The notes: generated by a model not told the origin, from the letters alone. A DNA stretch of 64,000 nucleotides from a bacterium (GCA_020350885.1 CP070727.1:2408753-2472752), one strand, 5' to 3'; positions 47,430 to 56,517 are shown, counted from the first letter of the stretch. Numbers and translations: made by a program.

Positions 47430-48477
47430 TGCAGCTATAATTGAACAGGCTCTTTATCTCGCCCCACGACCCCTCAACGGGCTTGTCGTACCTGAACGTT
47501 TCCACCCAATCCTCGAGCAAAGAGATGCCTTCATCACTCTGGATCCTTGCTGCCTCCAGTTTCACATTGAAAGATGATGCTCGTGTGCAGGTTATCTTCA
47601 GTATGGCCTGGCTCTCTCCATTCCATCTGTTCTCATCGATGGTACAATTCCCAAAAACGCAATGTTCACAATCATCGTCCACTGTAAACGGATTCGCTGT
47701 GTTGTCCATCTTCGTGCCGAAATCGACCGTCACCGTGTTGGCGCCTTCCTGTAAAACACGGTTCGACGGAGTGGCTCCCTCCACCCAAGGAATCAACGCG
47801 GTATTATCATCGCCTACTTTTTCCTGGTCACCATTCATGGCCAGATTTACCGTCATTTTGCTAATATCATTATCTTTCGCAGTAAGATTATCGAGCAGAG
47901 TGGTCATTTCACTCTTTACCGTAGGCCAATAGACAATACCTTTATAGCTGACCTTGACACGCCCGCCCCAGGTGCCTCCCGTTGAGTACCCATCGCACGT
48001 TGCTATCAAGGCGATACTGTTATCACCGGAATAGGTGTTCCGAATTCCCTGTGTCGTCAGGTAGACACCATAGCACAATGCCCCTTCGTCATAGTCATAA
48101 TATAGATCGCCATCTTTAAAGACTCCGCTTTCGTATAGCCAGAGCATGCGAGTTTTTGCACTGTCCTCTGTTACGTACCCCTCGCAAAAAACAATCCCCG
48201 GATCCCCATGCCCCGCCCACATTATTACACCCCCGTAATCGGGATGGTTGATGACATCTCTAAACAAGTTAAAATCTTTCATGTGATCAGATATCTTAGA
48301 GTAATTTTCGCTAAAACCAATTGCATCCAATGCGGCCCGATTGGAAAAAATATCAACAGCATTCCAGATAGTCTGAATATGTATATATGATTTTTCCCCA
48401 ACCGTCTCCGCATCGCCACCATAGACAACTGATGCAAAGCTAAACTTAATACATGCGATTACAAGCCTCGCACGCAT
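47395..48477 (-). pseudogene. Fragment 1: C25/caspase-like peptidase domain
   Basis: 360 residues. The N-terminus (RLVIACIKFSFASVVYGG) is a weak signal peptide. GGVIMWAGHGDPG supplies a candidate catalytic His and ALIATCDGYSTGG a candidate Cys, the order and spacing seen in clan CD peptidases such as gingipains. A beta-rich module follows (ANTVTVDFGTKMDN, QAILKITCTRASSFNVKLEAA). The last residues before the stop (SCNARDGGACGHV) are probably out of frame. Confidence 0.6.
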
Positions 48478-48481
48478 ACGA

Positions 48482-49252
48482 TCACTTCCTCACGATCAAT
48501 GTATCCGGTTGGACCAAATCCCTCATAGCATACCGCGGTATGGAGTACTTCCCCAGTATCAGTACCGGTGGTCTAGCGAGAGCCTCCTCGGCTGTTTGAA
48601 TCTCGTCGATGTGCACACGCAACTTGCCGATGAACGCTTCTATTTCCTCTGGTGGTATAGAACGGAAATGGCTGCGCTTCCCCTGCCTAAACGTGCTTCT
48701 TATAACGAAATGTCCATTCTCCAAGGCCCATGTAAGCTCCTTGAACCGCCCTTCAATAACTCTTTCCCTATACGGCAACACGGGCTGACGGGGACGGGGA
48801 GTGAAAACCGTAAATGATGGATTATCACGATAGTAAATCTCTATAACTCCATACTCGTCAAAGGTGATCCTGAATGTATCTTCGTCGGCGAATTCATTGA
48901 AAAAATCCCACATAGCTTGCCTAGCCTCATCTCTCGTACCGCCCGAATCTATCACCGCTCTCCCCTTCTTCGAAGCAGCCCTCACCACCTATTCGATGAA
49001 GTTCTCCTCTCTCGTGTACTCCCGGTACATGCTCGAATCCACCACCTCTGGATGCACATACTCGTAGCCGTTCACGGTCAGGTTCGTATCCGTCATCACG
49101 ACCGTGTACGCACCGTTCTCCGGGTAGATCCAGTTACCATCGATGATCATCGGCTGCTCACTCTCGATCCGTCTCACCACCACTTCACCGGCGGAGACGG
49201 AACAGGCGATAAACATAATTACAAACACGAGCTGAGCAATATTCCCTTTCAT
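48482..49252 (-). pseudogene. Secreted protein interrupted by an in-frame amber codon
   Basis: ATG 49252 (GGGAGGAACC upstream) opens a signal peptide (IAQLVFVIMFIACSVSAG) and 87 residues ending YREYTREENFIE. TAG at 48989-48991 follows, and the same frame continues without break for 168 residues (VVRAASKKGRAVIDSGG ... QPDTLIVRK) to TGA at 48482. The downstream part has no signal peptide and no separate ribosome site, so both halves look like one exported protein of about 256 residues. Middle segments are alternating beta strands (FRITFDEYGVIEIYYRD, GHFVIRSTFRQGKR). I do not recognise the family. The stop lies four bases before the C25-like gene, so they form one operon. Confidence 0.7.
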
Positions 49253-49400
49253 GGTTCCTCCCATGAAACGACGTTGTCACAACATGCAATACTTATCCCG
49301 CCCGGCGAACCGCGTGTGATTCCCATAATCAATTAGACGGTAAAAAATGGTGCCGATCTCGAAAAAAATGTGTGATGAACGAAGTGGCTCGCAGGAATCC

Positions 49401-49994
49401 TCAGCTGCTGCCGCGCAGTGATCCGCGCAAGTACCCTGAAGTCGAATAGTTGCCATTGACGTCGATATCTTCCCACGTTTTGAGGACCCACCCCTGTGTG
49501 AGCTTTTCGACATAGAATATCGCCTTGCCCGAGAGCGTGTCGGGAGGTGAGCCGTCCGACCGGTCCAGGACAAACATATAGGGGCCCTCGAACTCCGCCC
49601 TTCCCACCTCGATACTCTCGCGGTCGAAGACGCCGTTTTCATCGCCGAATTGAACCTTCCGCTCCCCCTGGTACTCTCCCTTGAGGCGGGTAATCACTTC
49701 CAGCTCGACATCCTTGTCCCATCCCTCGAAGACCTCGCTGCCTAATTCCATCTCGTCCTCCAGGCGTGGCACGAAGGTGAACGACGGATGAAGGATCCGC
49801 TCGTAGCTCGAGTTGCCCGTCGCCCCGAGGCCGCACTCGAGGTTCTCGAAGACATCCCTCTCCGAATGGGGTATAACCCAGCAGTCCTCCTCCCCGGTGC
49901 CGGGCGGATCGGGGTCGCGCGGATCGAACAGACATCCGTTTGAGATCAACACTGCGAGCAGCAGTAGAATCGTTATTATATTCCGCCCTTTCAT
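49401..49994 (-). CDS. Small lipoprotein, family A relative
   Basis: 197 residues. Signal peptide with lipobox ISNGC (Cys near 21), then LFDPRDPDPPGTG, the same GCxxDP plus Pro/acidic linker as the lipoprotein at 44113-44679. The mature domain starts with a helix (ERDVFENLECGL, YERILHPSFTFVP) and ends in strands (GKAIFYVEKLTQGWVLKTWEDIDVNG), again an NTF2-like pattern. Thirteen bases separate it from the barrel gene upstream. Function unknown; probably a periplasmic-face lipoprotein working with the barrel. Confidence 0.8.
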   Translation of the reverse strand: MKGRNIITILLLLAVLISNGCLFDPRDPDPPGTGEEDCWVIPHSERDVFENLECGLGATGNSSYERILHPSFTFVPRLEDEMELGSEVFEGWDKDVELEVITRLKGEYQGERKVQFGDENGVFDRESIEVGRAEFEGPYMFVLDRSDGSPPDTLSGKAIFYVEKLTQGWVLKTWEDIDVNGNYSTSGYLRGSLRGSS

Positions 49995-50007
49995 GGCGCA
50001 TCTCCCC

Positions 50008-51936
50008 TTAAAATTTGAACGTCAGACTGGTATCGACCTCCCAGTATTCTTTCCTCTCTTTCGAAAGAAATGGGCCGAACCGCTTTACATAGGCGATATC
50101 GAGATCGAGCAGACCGTTCCAGCTTATCTCCTTCTTGCGTGCAACACCCACCCGCAGGCTCCCAGACTCGTAGAGTGTGGTTCCCGTGACGGCCTTCTGG
50201 CCATCCACCGTTCCCAGCCTGTTGTTCTTTTGGTTCCGAAAGTCGGCCTCCGCCTTGATTGTGAACTCCTGTTCGGGCTGATAGATGAGAGATAGGAAAA
50301 GGCCGTTTTCGAAATCCTCGCTCTGCCTGTTATACCACCGCTCCCCGCCGTCGGGACTCAGGTAGCTTCCCGTATCCTTCATCAGGTAACGGTAATTGAA
50401 ACCAAAGGTGAGTGGCTTGCGGATGGTCAGGTTCGCCTTTGTATCGAGAGTCGTAGTTCTGTTGAGGAAGTTTCGTTCCTCGGTGTGGACGAAGTCCGTG
50501 AACTCTATCTTGATCCTGTATTCCTGTGAAATCGAAACCCAGTTGAGAGGGCGGATCGTGAAACCTGGTTTGACCTCATATGTATAATCGACCCGGTTTT
50601 CACCAGAAAGTGATCTGTCGATGTTGATCCGCTCGTAGCGGTCGGCATTGGCACTAACCATCGTGGATACCTTCTTGAAGGGTACGGCCTCGAGCCTGAA
50701 TATTCCGCCGTAGTAAAGAAAGTCGGCATCCCGTGGATTCGTCCTACGCTGCTTGAAGAACTGCTGCTTCAGGGAAGTCGTGCCTCTGAGGTACACCTTG
50801 ATCGAATCCCACACCTCCTGTCTGACGGTCACACCGAAGGACTTCTTGTTCTCCTCGAAGCTCGAGGGAGACTGCGGCCCGTAATCGAACTCGCCCTCGT
50901 AATTGGTGACATCAAACCGTAAGCGTCCCGAGCTGGCATAGTAATACGTGGCGCTCCCTTTAATATCGGTCGATACCCGTTTCGTCGAGAGGCGCGTATC
51001 GACCTTGTTCTTCTGGTCGCTTAATTCGTGTTTGAATTGGAACTCGAGCTGAAGCCATGGGACGGGCCTGAGGTACGAGCCCATCATGATCAGCTCGGTG
51101 ATCTTACGCTGCTCCTCCTGGAGTGCCTTATCCGGATTGTCGAGAATCTCGAGGGCGTTTCCTCGGGGTGGAGAGACCTTGCGATCGATCCCGAACGACC
51201 TGGTGTATTCGACCGTTAACGGTTTCTTGGCCTTTTCACCTTCACCGTAATCCACAAATAGTCTGACCGTGTCAGCCTTGCTCGGCATGCCGCCGAACTG
51301 CCTGCTCCCTATCTCGCTGCTTTCCCGCCTCCTGCTCGTACCGACGCCGCCCCTGATGTTGAAGTTATCACCAAATCCGTAGCGGAAGGAGCCGCTTACG
51401 CTTCCCGATATGGCGCTGTCATACTTGTAATCGTTTAGCCCCCTACGCCCATCCGCCTTCACGACGATCTCGGAGCTCGCAGCCCCCAGCAGCGGTTTTT
51501 CCAACGTGAAGTTTGCGTTGGCGAACTCGTTGTTGACGACGATATCCTTGCCGAAACGGGCGAGTCCGAGGGTCTTCTTCTTCATATAATTCTCACCGAA
51601 ACCCAAGTTCACCGAATAGAGACCGGGTACAACCTTGGATGCCGCGTTTGTAAGACGCTCGGTGATCTCCTTCATATCGCGCCCGCGGTAATCCCTCGTC
51701 TCCACGGAAACGCTGTGAGAGAGCTGCCATCCACCGCCCGGCTTGATGCTGATACTCATGCTGCTGCCCAGGCCCACGTATGTGTCCTTGCCGACCATGA
51801 AGGACTTCCATGTCGGTTTGAACCGGTCGATTTTGGTGGTATCGGCCTTCTCTCCCTCTGCACGGGCGGTATTCGACCAGAGCCCCACACCGACGAGGAC
51901 AACTGCTATGAATCCTATTGTTCTTCGCTTCGGCAT
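50008..51936 (-). CDS. Outer-membrane beta-barrel protein
   Basis: 642 residues from ATG 51936, chosen because it opens the signal peptide (RRTIGFIAVVLVGVGLWSNTARA); an upstream in-frame start reads into rsmA. The mature chain is a long series of amphipathic strands with alternating polar and aromatic residues (GSFRYGFGDNFNIRGG, LRFDVTNYEGEFDYG, TFGFNYRYLMKD, LGVARKK-like strands) and ends in Phe (DTSLTFKF), the signal for barrel assembly. The early region (SKVVPGLYSVNLGFGENYMKKKTLGL) is shared with large barrel proteins of FCB-type bacteria. It starts three bases after the rsmA stop, so is likely cotranscribed. No substrate can be inferred. Confidence 0.82.
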   Translation of the reverse strand: MPKRRTIGFIAVVLVGVGLWSNTARAEGEKADTTKIDRFKPTWKSFMVGKDTYVGLGSSMSISIKPGGGWQLSHSVSVETRDYRGRDMKEITERLTNAASKVVPGLYSVNLGFGENYMKKKTLGLARFGKDIVVNNEFANANFTLEKPLLGAASSEIVVKADGRRGLNDYKYDSAISGSVSGSFRYGFGDNFNIRGGVGTSRRRESSEIGSRQFGGMPSKADTVRLFVDYGEGEKAKKPLTVEYTRSFGIDRKVSPPRGNALEILDNPDKALQEEQRKITELIMMGSYLRPVPWLQLEFQFKHELSDQKNKVDTRLSTKRVSTDIKGSATYYYASSGRLRFDVTNYEGEFDYGPQSPSSFEENKKSFGVTVRQEVWDSIKVYLRGTTSLKQQFFKQRRTNPRDADFLYYGGIFRLEAVPFKKVSTMVSANADRYERINIDRSLSGENRVDYTYEVKPGFTIRPLNWVSISQEYRIKIEFTDFVHTEERNFLNRTTTLDTKANLTIRKPLTFGFNYRYLMKDTGSYLSPDGGERWYNRQSEDFENGLFLSLIYQPEQEFTIKAEADFRNQKNNRLGTVDGQKAVTGTTLYESGSLRVGVARKKEISWNGLLDLDIAYVKRFGPFLSKERKEYWEVDTSLTFKF

Positions 51937-51938
51937 GC

Positions 51939-52757
51939 CTACCCCGCAGACTCCCTGAATACCGAAAAGAGCCTGAACCAATCCTCGAGCGGGAGCTCCT
52001 CCGGCCGACGGTCGAGATCACACCCGTCCGCCGCCGCCCGTACATAGAAATCCGTTGCATCTACCATGCCTCGCCCGCGGCGATAGACGCTCCTGAGCTT
52101 CTTCCGCCGCTGCGAGAAGGACCACTTGAGAAAGGCGAGAAATTTATCCCGATCGGCGGGGGCCGTGTCGAACCCCGTAGCCGTAAATCGCAGCACCATG
52201 CTCTCCACCTTCGGGCGCGGCCGGAACGAACCGGGACGTACCCGCATCACCCTGGAAATCTCCAGGTAGCTCCGGAGAAAGACCGTAACCATACCACAGG
52301 CCCGATCCCCCGGTGAAGCCAGAATACGCTCACCCACCTCTCGCTGGACCATGAGCACCGCCACCTCACACCTTCTCAACCGCGGCAGATCGAGCAGGAT
52401 CGAGCCCGTCAGGTGGTACGGTATGTTTCCGATGATCTTATACCGTTCGTCCGTAAGCTCTGCGGCCACACCGTCGAGATCGACATTGCGAATATCATCG
52501 CACCGTATCTCGACGTTTTTAAATCTCATGCATTGTTCCCCCAGCCGGTCCGCCAGTTCCCCATCGATCTCGTAGGCGACGATCCGAGCGCCGCTCTCGG
52601 CAAGCGGCACGGTCAACGCGCCGTATCCCGGGCCGATCTCGAAGACGAGCTCCCCGGTTGCTGGCGGCAGCGCCGAAACGATACGCCGGGCCACTGCGGG
52701 CGAGACGAGAAAGTTCTGGCCGAGGCCCCGCTTCGGGGCGGAATATGGGTGGTCCAT
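51939..52757 (-). CDS. rsmA: 16S rRNA dimethyladenosine transferase (KsgA/RsmA)
   Basis: 272 residues from ATG 52757. It dimethylates two adjacent adenosines near the 3' end of 16S rRNA during small-subunit maturation, using SAM. Signatures: KRGLGQNFLV, motif I FEIGPGYGALT, YEIDGELADRL, the catalytic NIPYHLTGSILLDL (NxPY), and FRPRPKVESMVLRF. Length is standard. A very good promoter lies about 140 bases upstream. The barrel gene follows immediately. Confidence 0.96.
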   Translation of the reverse strand: MDHPYSAPKRGLGQNFLVSPAVARRIVSALPPATGELVFEIGPGYGALTVPLAESGARIVAYEIDGELADRLGEQCMRFKNVEIRCDDIRNVDLDGVAAELTDERYKIIGNIPYHLTGSILLDLPRLRRCEVAVLMVQREVGERILASPGDRACGMVTVFLRSYLEISRVMRVRPGSFRPRPKVESMVLRFTATGFDTAPADRDKFLAFLKWSFSQRRKKLRSVYRRGRGMVDATDFYVRAAADGCDLDRRPEELPLEDWFRLFSVFRESAG

Positions 52758-53044
52758 GGCAACTACCTTTCCGGATTGCGATGCTAGTTGCTCTCTGCGA
52801 CCGTTAGCTTTTGCTTCAAATGTTCGTTCCTACAGGGGTAGGGGGGACACAGGCGACCGAAGGAGAAATGCGGCGGTTTCCTATCGGTTCACTATTATTA
52901 TACGTCATTACCGATGTGTGATCAACGATGCACTCGGCGCCGGGATGCATGAGGCCCTCGAACCAGCCGTCTGCCCGGCACTTCCCGTTCCTCCCACCAC
53001 ATGAACAATACGGCCCGCATGTAGGGACGCCCACAGAGTGCTTT
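52758..53044. other. Region between the hybrid kinase gene and rsmA
   Basis: 287 bases. It carries the rsmA promoter and a leader of about 130 bases. An 81-codon minus-strand frame crosses it (52816-53061) but starts inside the kinase gene, has no ribosome site and shows no family pattern, so I do not call it. Confidence 0.45.
52897..52925 (-). promoter_or_regulatory. Strong promoter of rsmA-barrel operon
   Basis: Minus-strand TTGATC (52925-52920), exact 17-base spacer, perfect TATAAT (52902-52897). Start near 52890. Confidence 0.65.
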
Positions 53045-55093
53045 TCATGCAGGGGCCTCATGGAGCACCTCCTTGATTGCCTGCAGGAGGTCCACGGCGG
53101 TGAATGGTTTTCGAAGCAACCGGTAGCCGTGTTTCTCTATGAGGGGCTGGGCTATCTTCCGGCTCGAGTATCCGCTGCTGAGCACCACGCGAATATCCTG
53201 TTTCTGCGAGGCGAGCTCCTCGACAAGCTGGAGGCCGGTCCGCTTCGGGAGGACCACGTCGGTAAAGACCAGATCGATCGCTCCGCCCTCCATCTCGAAA
53301 ACAGTACTCGCCCCTTCAGCGGAATCAGTCTCGAACACGGTGTATCCATGGTCGGAGAGAACCCTCGATATGAATCCACGGACCCCTTCGTCGTCCTCGA
53401 CGATGAGAATCCGTTCACCGTTTCCGCGCAGGTCATCGCCCAACCCGGTTCCCGCCGGATGCTCCTCCAGCTCGGAATGGTACGAGGGGAGATAGATCGA
53501 AAATGCCGCCCCCCCGCCCGGCTCACTCGATACGGCGATCGAACCGTGATGCTGTTTGACAATGCCGTATACCGTCGAGAGGCCGAGCCCCGTACCTTCT
53601 CCAGCCTCCTTCGTGCTGAAGAACGGATCGAAGACCCTCGCCAAGACCTCCCCACTCATCCCCACACCGGTATCCTCGATAGAGAGGTGAACGAACTCGC
53701 CCGGAGACGAATCCGGTATGGTCCGGCACATATTCTCATCCAGTGTTACGTTCTCCGTTCTGATCGTGAGGATACCACCATCCATCATGGCGTCACGCGC
53801 ATTGATCGCAAGATTCATGATCACCTGCTGGATCTGTCCGGGATCGACCATGATCCGATTGAGATCCACAGCCAGATCGGTGACGAGCTCGATGTCCTCA
53901 CCGATAAGCCGCCCGAGCAATTCCTTCATCTCATCGACGACCCGGTTGAGATCGAGAACCTTTGGCTGTAACACCTGTCTTCGGCTGAATGCCAGGAGCT
54001 GCCCGGTGAGCGCCGTGGCGCGTTCAGCGGCCTTCTTGATCTCGGCACAATCCCGCCACCTCGGATCGTTCTCGTCGATGCTAGCCAGGAGAAGATCGCT
54101 ATAGCCACCGATAGCGGTCAGGAGGTTGTTGAAATCGTGAGCGATACCGCCCGCAAGGTTGCCGATCGCCTCCATCTTCTGGGATTGCCTGAGCTGTTCC
54201 TCGAGCTGCTTGCGCTCGGTGATATCGGATGTGACGATGTACCTGCCCGTCATCCGACCGCCGGTCCTGCTGATCGAATAGCTGTTGTGGATGTACCGGC
54301 GCACTCCATCCTTCCTCTGAATCCAGTACTCGAGCTCCTGGAGCTCTCCCTTTCCTCCCTTTACATCCGAAATGATCCGTGCGATACGCTCCCGTTCCTC
54401 CTCGACGGCGAAATCCAGGCTTGTCTTGCCCATGAGTTCATCACGCGGGTAACCGAGGATTTCGCAGAACCGGTCGTTGACATAGACGATCCGTCCCTCT
54501 TCGATAATGGCCAGGCCGTCGCGGATGCTCTCCGCCATCCGCCGGAACCGTTCCTCGCTGTCCCGGAGCGCCTCATGGGCACACACCCTGCTCGTCACAT
54601 CCTCCAGAGCGAGAACGATCCGCTCCACCTCTCCGTCCTCGCTCAAGAGGGGCGCCGCATTGACAGAGAGAAGGATCCGGTGCCCGCCAACGGATCGTAT
54701 CGCCATGGGCTCATCGAATGTGGGGCACCTGGTCTCCATGACCTTGCGGAACGGCTGCGCCTCGTCGGGTAAGGGAGCACCGTCGTATCCGGTGATATCC
54801 CACATGGGATCGTCGTACCGGCGGCCTATGATTGTGTCCCGCTGTAGTCCGATCACCCGCTCGGCGGCGGCGTTTGCAAAGACGATCGTTCCCGAGGGAT
54901 CCAGCACAAGGATACCGGACGGGCTGGTCTCCATGATCCTGCTCAGGAGATCGCGCTCCCGCCTGACCTCGGCCTCGGTGTCCCGGCTCGTATCCCCTTC
55001 CAGCTCGGTGATGCGCTGCTGAAGCCGCCTGAGCCTCTCGATAAGCTCCCGTTTTGATAATTCCGTGATTCTCAAGTGGAGACCTCCGCTCAT
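53045..55093 (-). CDS. Hybrid histidine kinase: PAS-PAS-HisKA-HATPase-REC
   Basis: About 682 residues; the start is uncertain. ATG 55093 is listed, but a TTG at 55075 has GGAGGT six bases upstream and is attractive; TTG 55132 would overlap the TatD stop. A coiled coil (residues ~10-60) leads into PAS1 (SGILVLDPSGTIVFANAAAE), PAS2 (GLAIIEEGRIVYVNDRF), HisKA with His in AGGIAHDFNNLLTAIGGY, HATPase (NLAINARDAM, GTGLGLSTVYGIVKQHHG) and a C-terminal receiver (ILIVEDDEGVRGF, acceptor Asp in VFTDVVLP, Lys in LRKPF). No membrane helix, so it senses an internal signal. It is an orphan inside a housekeeping cluster. Confidence 0.9.
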   Translation of the reverse strand: MSGGLHLRITELSKRELIERLRRLQQRITELEGDTSRDTEAEVRRERDLLSRIMETSPSGILVLDPSGTIVFANAAAERVIGLQRDTIIGRRYDDPMWDITGYDGAPLPDEAQPFRKVMETRCPTFDEPMAIRSVGGHRILLSVNAAPLLSEDGEVERIVLALEDVTSRVCAHEALRDSEERFRRMAESIRDGLAIIEEGRIVYVNDRFCEILGYPRDELMGKTSLDFAVEEERERIARIISDVKGGKGELQELEYWIQRKDGVRRYIHNSYSISRTGGRMTGRYIVTSDITERKQLEEQLRQSQKMEAIGNLAGGIAHDFNNLLTAIGGYSDLLLASIDENDPRWRDCAEIKKAAERATALTGQLLAFSRRQVLQPKVLDLNRVVDEMKELLGRLIGEDIELVTDLAVDLNRIMVDPGQIQQVIMNLAINARDAMMDGGILTIRTENVTLDENMCRTIPDSSPGEFVHLSIEDTGVGMSGEVLARVFDPFFSTKEAGEGTGLGLSTVYGIVKQHHGSIAVSSEPGGGAAFSIYLPSYHSELEEHPAGTGLGDDLRGNGERILIVEDDEGVRGFISRVLSDHGYTVFETDSAEGASTVFEMEGGAIDLVFTDVVLPKRTGLQLVEELASQKQDIRVVLSSGYSSRKIAQPLIEKHGYRLLRKPFTAVDLLQAIKEVLHEAPA

Positions 55094-55128
55094 CCACATT
55101 CCAGTATACACCATTGCGATGCGGAGGT

Positions 55129-56517
55129 TCAATCTTCACATGTATTAAAATGAAATTTACGAGTCCGGAATCGTGCCCCCGGTATGCCCTCGACAAGGGT
55201 CCTGCAACGATCCGTGTCGATCTCCGGACAATCGAGGGCGGTCACCTCGCAATCGAGAGCAGACGCCGACGCCTTCCGGATAAAATCGATCAGGGAGTCG
55301 AACGCCCGCACACCGGCATCCGGCCTGCAGAGGTGCATATAGGTGTCTCGGTCGGGTGCATTCAGGCTCACAGAGACCTTCTGAACGGCCCCCTCGAGCT
55401 CCGGCACGATATTCCTGCGGTTGATGAGGTTGCCGTGGCCGTTCGTATTGATCCTGAAGGGAAGGCCGAGGTCGGAGAGGCGCCTGGCGACGGCAAGGAT
55501 GTCGTGCAGCCTGCACGTCGGCTCCCCGTAACCGCAGAAGACGATCTCCCTATGTTGATCCCCGGTAGCGAGCTCCCGCACAGCGGCGACCATCTCGTCA
55601 ACGGTCGGATCCGTAACGAGGTTCAGATTGTAGCCGTAGAGAAAGTTACTGCGCCGCAGCCGCACGCAGAAGCGGCAGTTGTTGGTGCAGCTTCCGGTGA
55701 CGTTCACGTAGATGTTCCCTTTGAGCTCGTATGCAATCCGTGGTGGGATGTCTCTCTCACCGTGAAGAAGGTACCGGTAGTTGACCTCTGCGGCCCGCTC
55801 GATATCTTCGATCGTCACGCCCAGTATCCCGGCCACCTTTTCGGCCACGAGCCTCACGTATGCCGGCTCGTTCCGCTTTCCGCGATACGGCTCCGGTGGA
55901 AGGTATGGACAGTCGGTCTCCAACACGAAGGCGTTCGAGGGAAGTCTGGATACTACATCGGGCAGCTTCGATTTCCTGTATGTCACGGGACCCCCGATCC
56001 CGATGAGAAATCCCAGGTCGATGACCCGCCGGGCCTCCTCGAGGCTGCCCGAGAAGGCGTGCACGATACCACCGACCTCCTTCGCACCCTCTTCCTCAAG
56101 GATCCTGACCACGTCCTCAAAGGCCTGCCGGCTGTGCACAACGATGGGTTTGCCGAAGTAGAGGGCCAATCCGATCTGTCGCCTGAAGACATCCCGCTGG
56201 ATATCCCGCGGTGAGAGATCGCGGTAGTAATCGAGTCCGACTTCACCGACGGCGAGCACCTTCCTGCGCATGATGTTCTTCTTGAGCTCGTCCTCGAAGC
56301 CGTCGTCGTAGTTCCTGGCCTCGTGCGGATGGAGTCCCAGGGATGCATAGACACTGCCGTAGCCATCGGCCAGAGCAAGTGTCTCATCCATGCCCGCCCG
56401 GTCGTAGCCGATGTCGAGCACCTCACCGACACCGCAACCATTTGCCCTGTCGATCACCGCATCTAAGTCCGCTGCGAATTGTGGCATGGTGAGATGTGCA
56501 TGCGAATCTATCAGCAC
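55129..56517 (-). CDS. TatD-type metal hydrolase fused to a radical SAM domain
   Basis: 462 residues from GTG 56517; any longer frame reads back into metG. Residues 1-255 are TatD: metal ligands in IDSHAHL, GEVGLDYY, VVHSRQ, VHAFSGS and LETDCPYLPPEPYRGKRNEP. TatD proteins are metal-dependent DNases or deoxyaminoacylase-like hydrolases. Residues ~265-462 are a short radical SAM domain with the cluster motif CTNNCRFC, then FCGYGEPTCRL, RINTNGHGN and VSVSLNAPD. Separate TatD and radical SAM genes with this pairing are known as TatD-associated radical SAM proteins; here they are one chain. The reaction is not known. metG ends seven bases before the start. Confidence 0.9.
   Translation of the reverse strand: MLIDSHAHLTMPQFAADLDAVIDRANGCGVGEVLDIGYDRAGMDETLALADGYGSVYASLGLHPHEARNYDDGFEDELKKNIMRRKVLAVGEVGLDYYRDLSPRDIQRDVFRRQIGLALYFGKPIVVHSRQAFEDVVRILEEEGAKEVGGIVHAFSGSLEEARRVIDLGFLIGIGGPVTYRKSKLPDVVSRLPSNAFVLETDCPYLPPEPYRGKRNEPAYVRLVAEKVAGILGVTIEDIERAAEVNYRYLLHGERDIPPRIAYELKGNIYVNVTGSCTNNCRFCVRLRRSNFLYGYNLNLVTDPTVDEMVAAVRELATGDQHREIVFCGYGEPTCRLHDILAVARRLSDLGLPFRINTNGHGNLINRRNIVPELEGAVQKVSVSLNAPDRDTYMHLCRPDAGVRAFDSLIDFIRKASASALDCEVTALDCPEIDTDRCRTLVEGIPGARFRTRKFHFNTCED

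Larger units (their letters stand above)
44902..48477 (-). pseudogene. Broken secreted C25-like peptidase with propeller and FlgD-like sorting domain
   Basis: One gene of about 1,190 codons appears to be split by three lesions. From ATG 48477 (AGGAAGTG upstream) the frame encodes a signal-like N-terminus and a His/Cys peptidase domain and stops at 47395. The next frame carries a fibronectin/LVIVD-propeller region until a run of seven C (minus strand; 46151-46157), where an eighth C would restore the original frame and join ...YLET to PPAPPVFNKRF. That frame then meets TAG at 45889-45891, after which the same frame runs on uninterrupted to the C-terminal YPNPFNP domain. The two frameshifts compensate each other. 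Recent decay, sequencing error, or recoding are the options; decay is favoured for the set. Confidence 0.75.

Noticed and set aside
44902..49252. Genome-wide amber recoding (pyrrolysine or stop reassignment)
   Set aside because: Several intact genes in this window end at TAG at the expected family length, and no pyl-type gene is present here.
52816..53061. Small Cys/Gly-containing minus-strand frame of 81 codons
   Set aside because: Starts within the kinase gene, lacks a ribosome site, and crosses the rsmA promoter.
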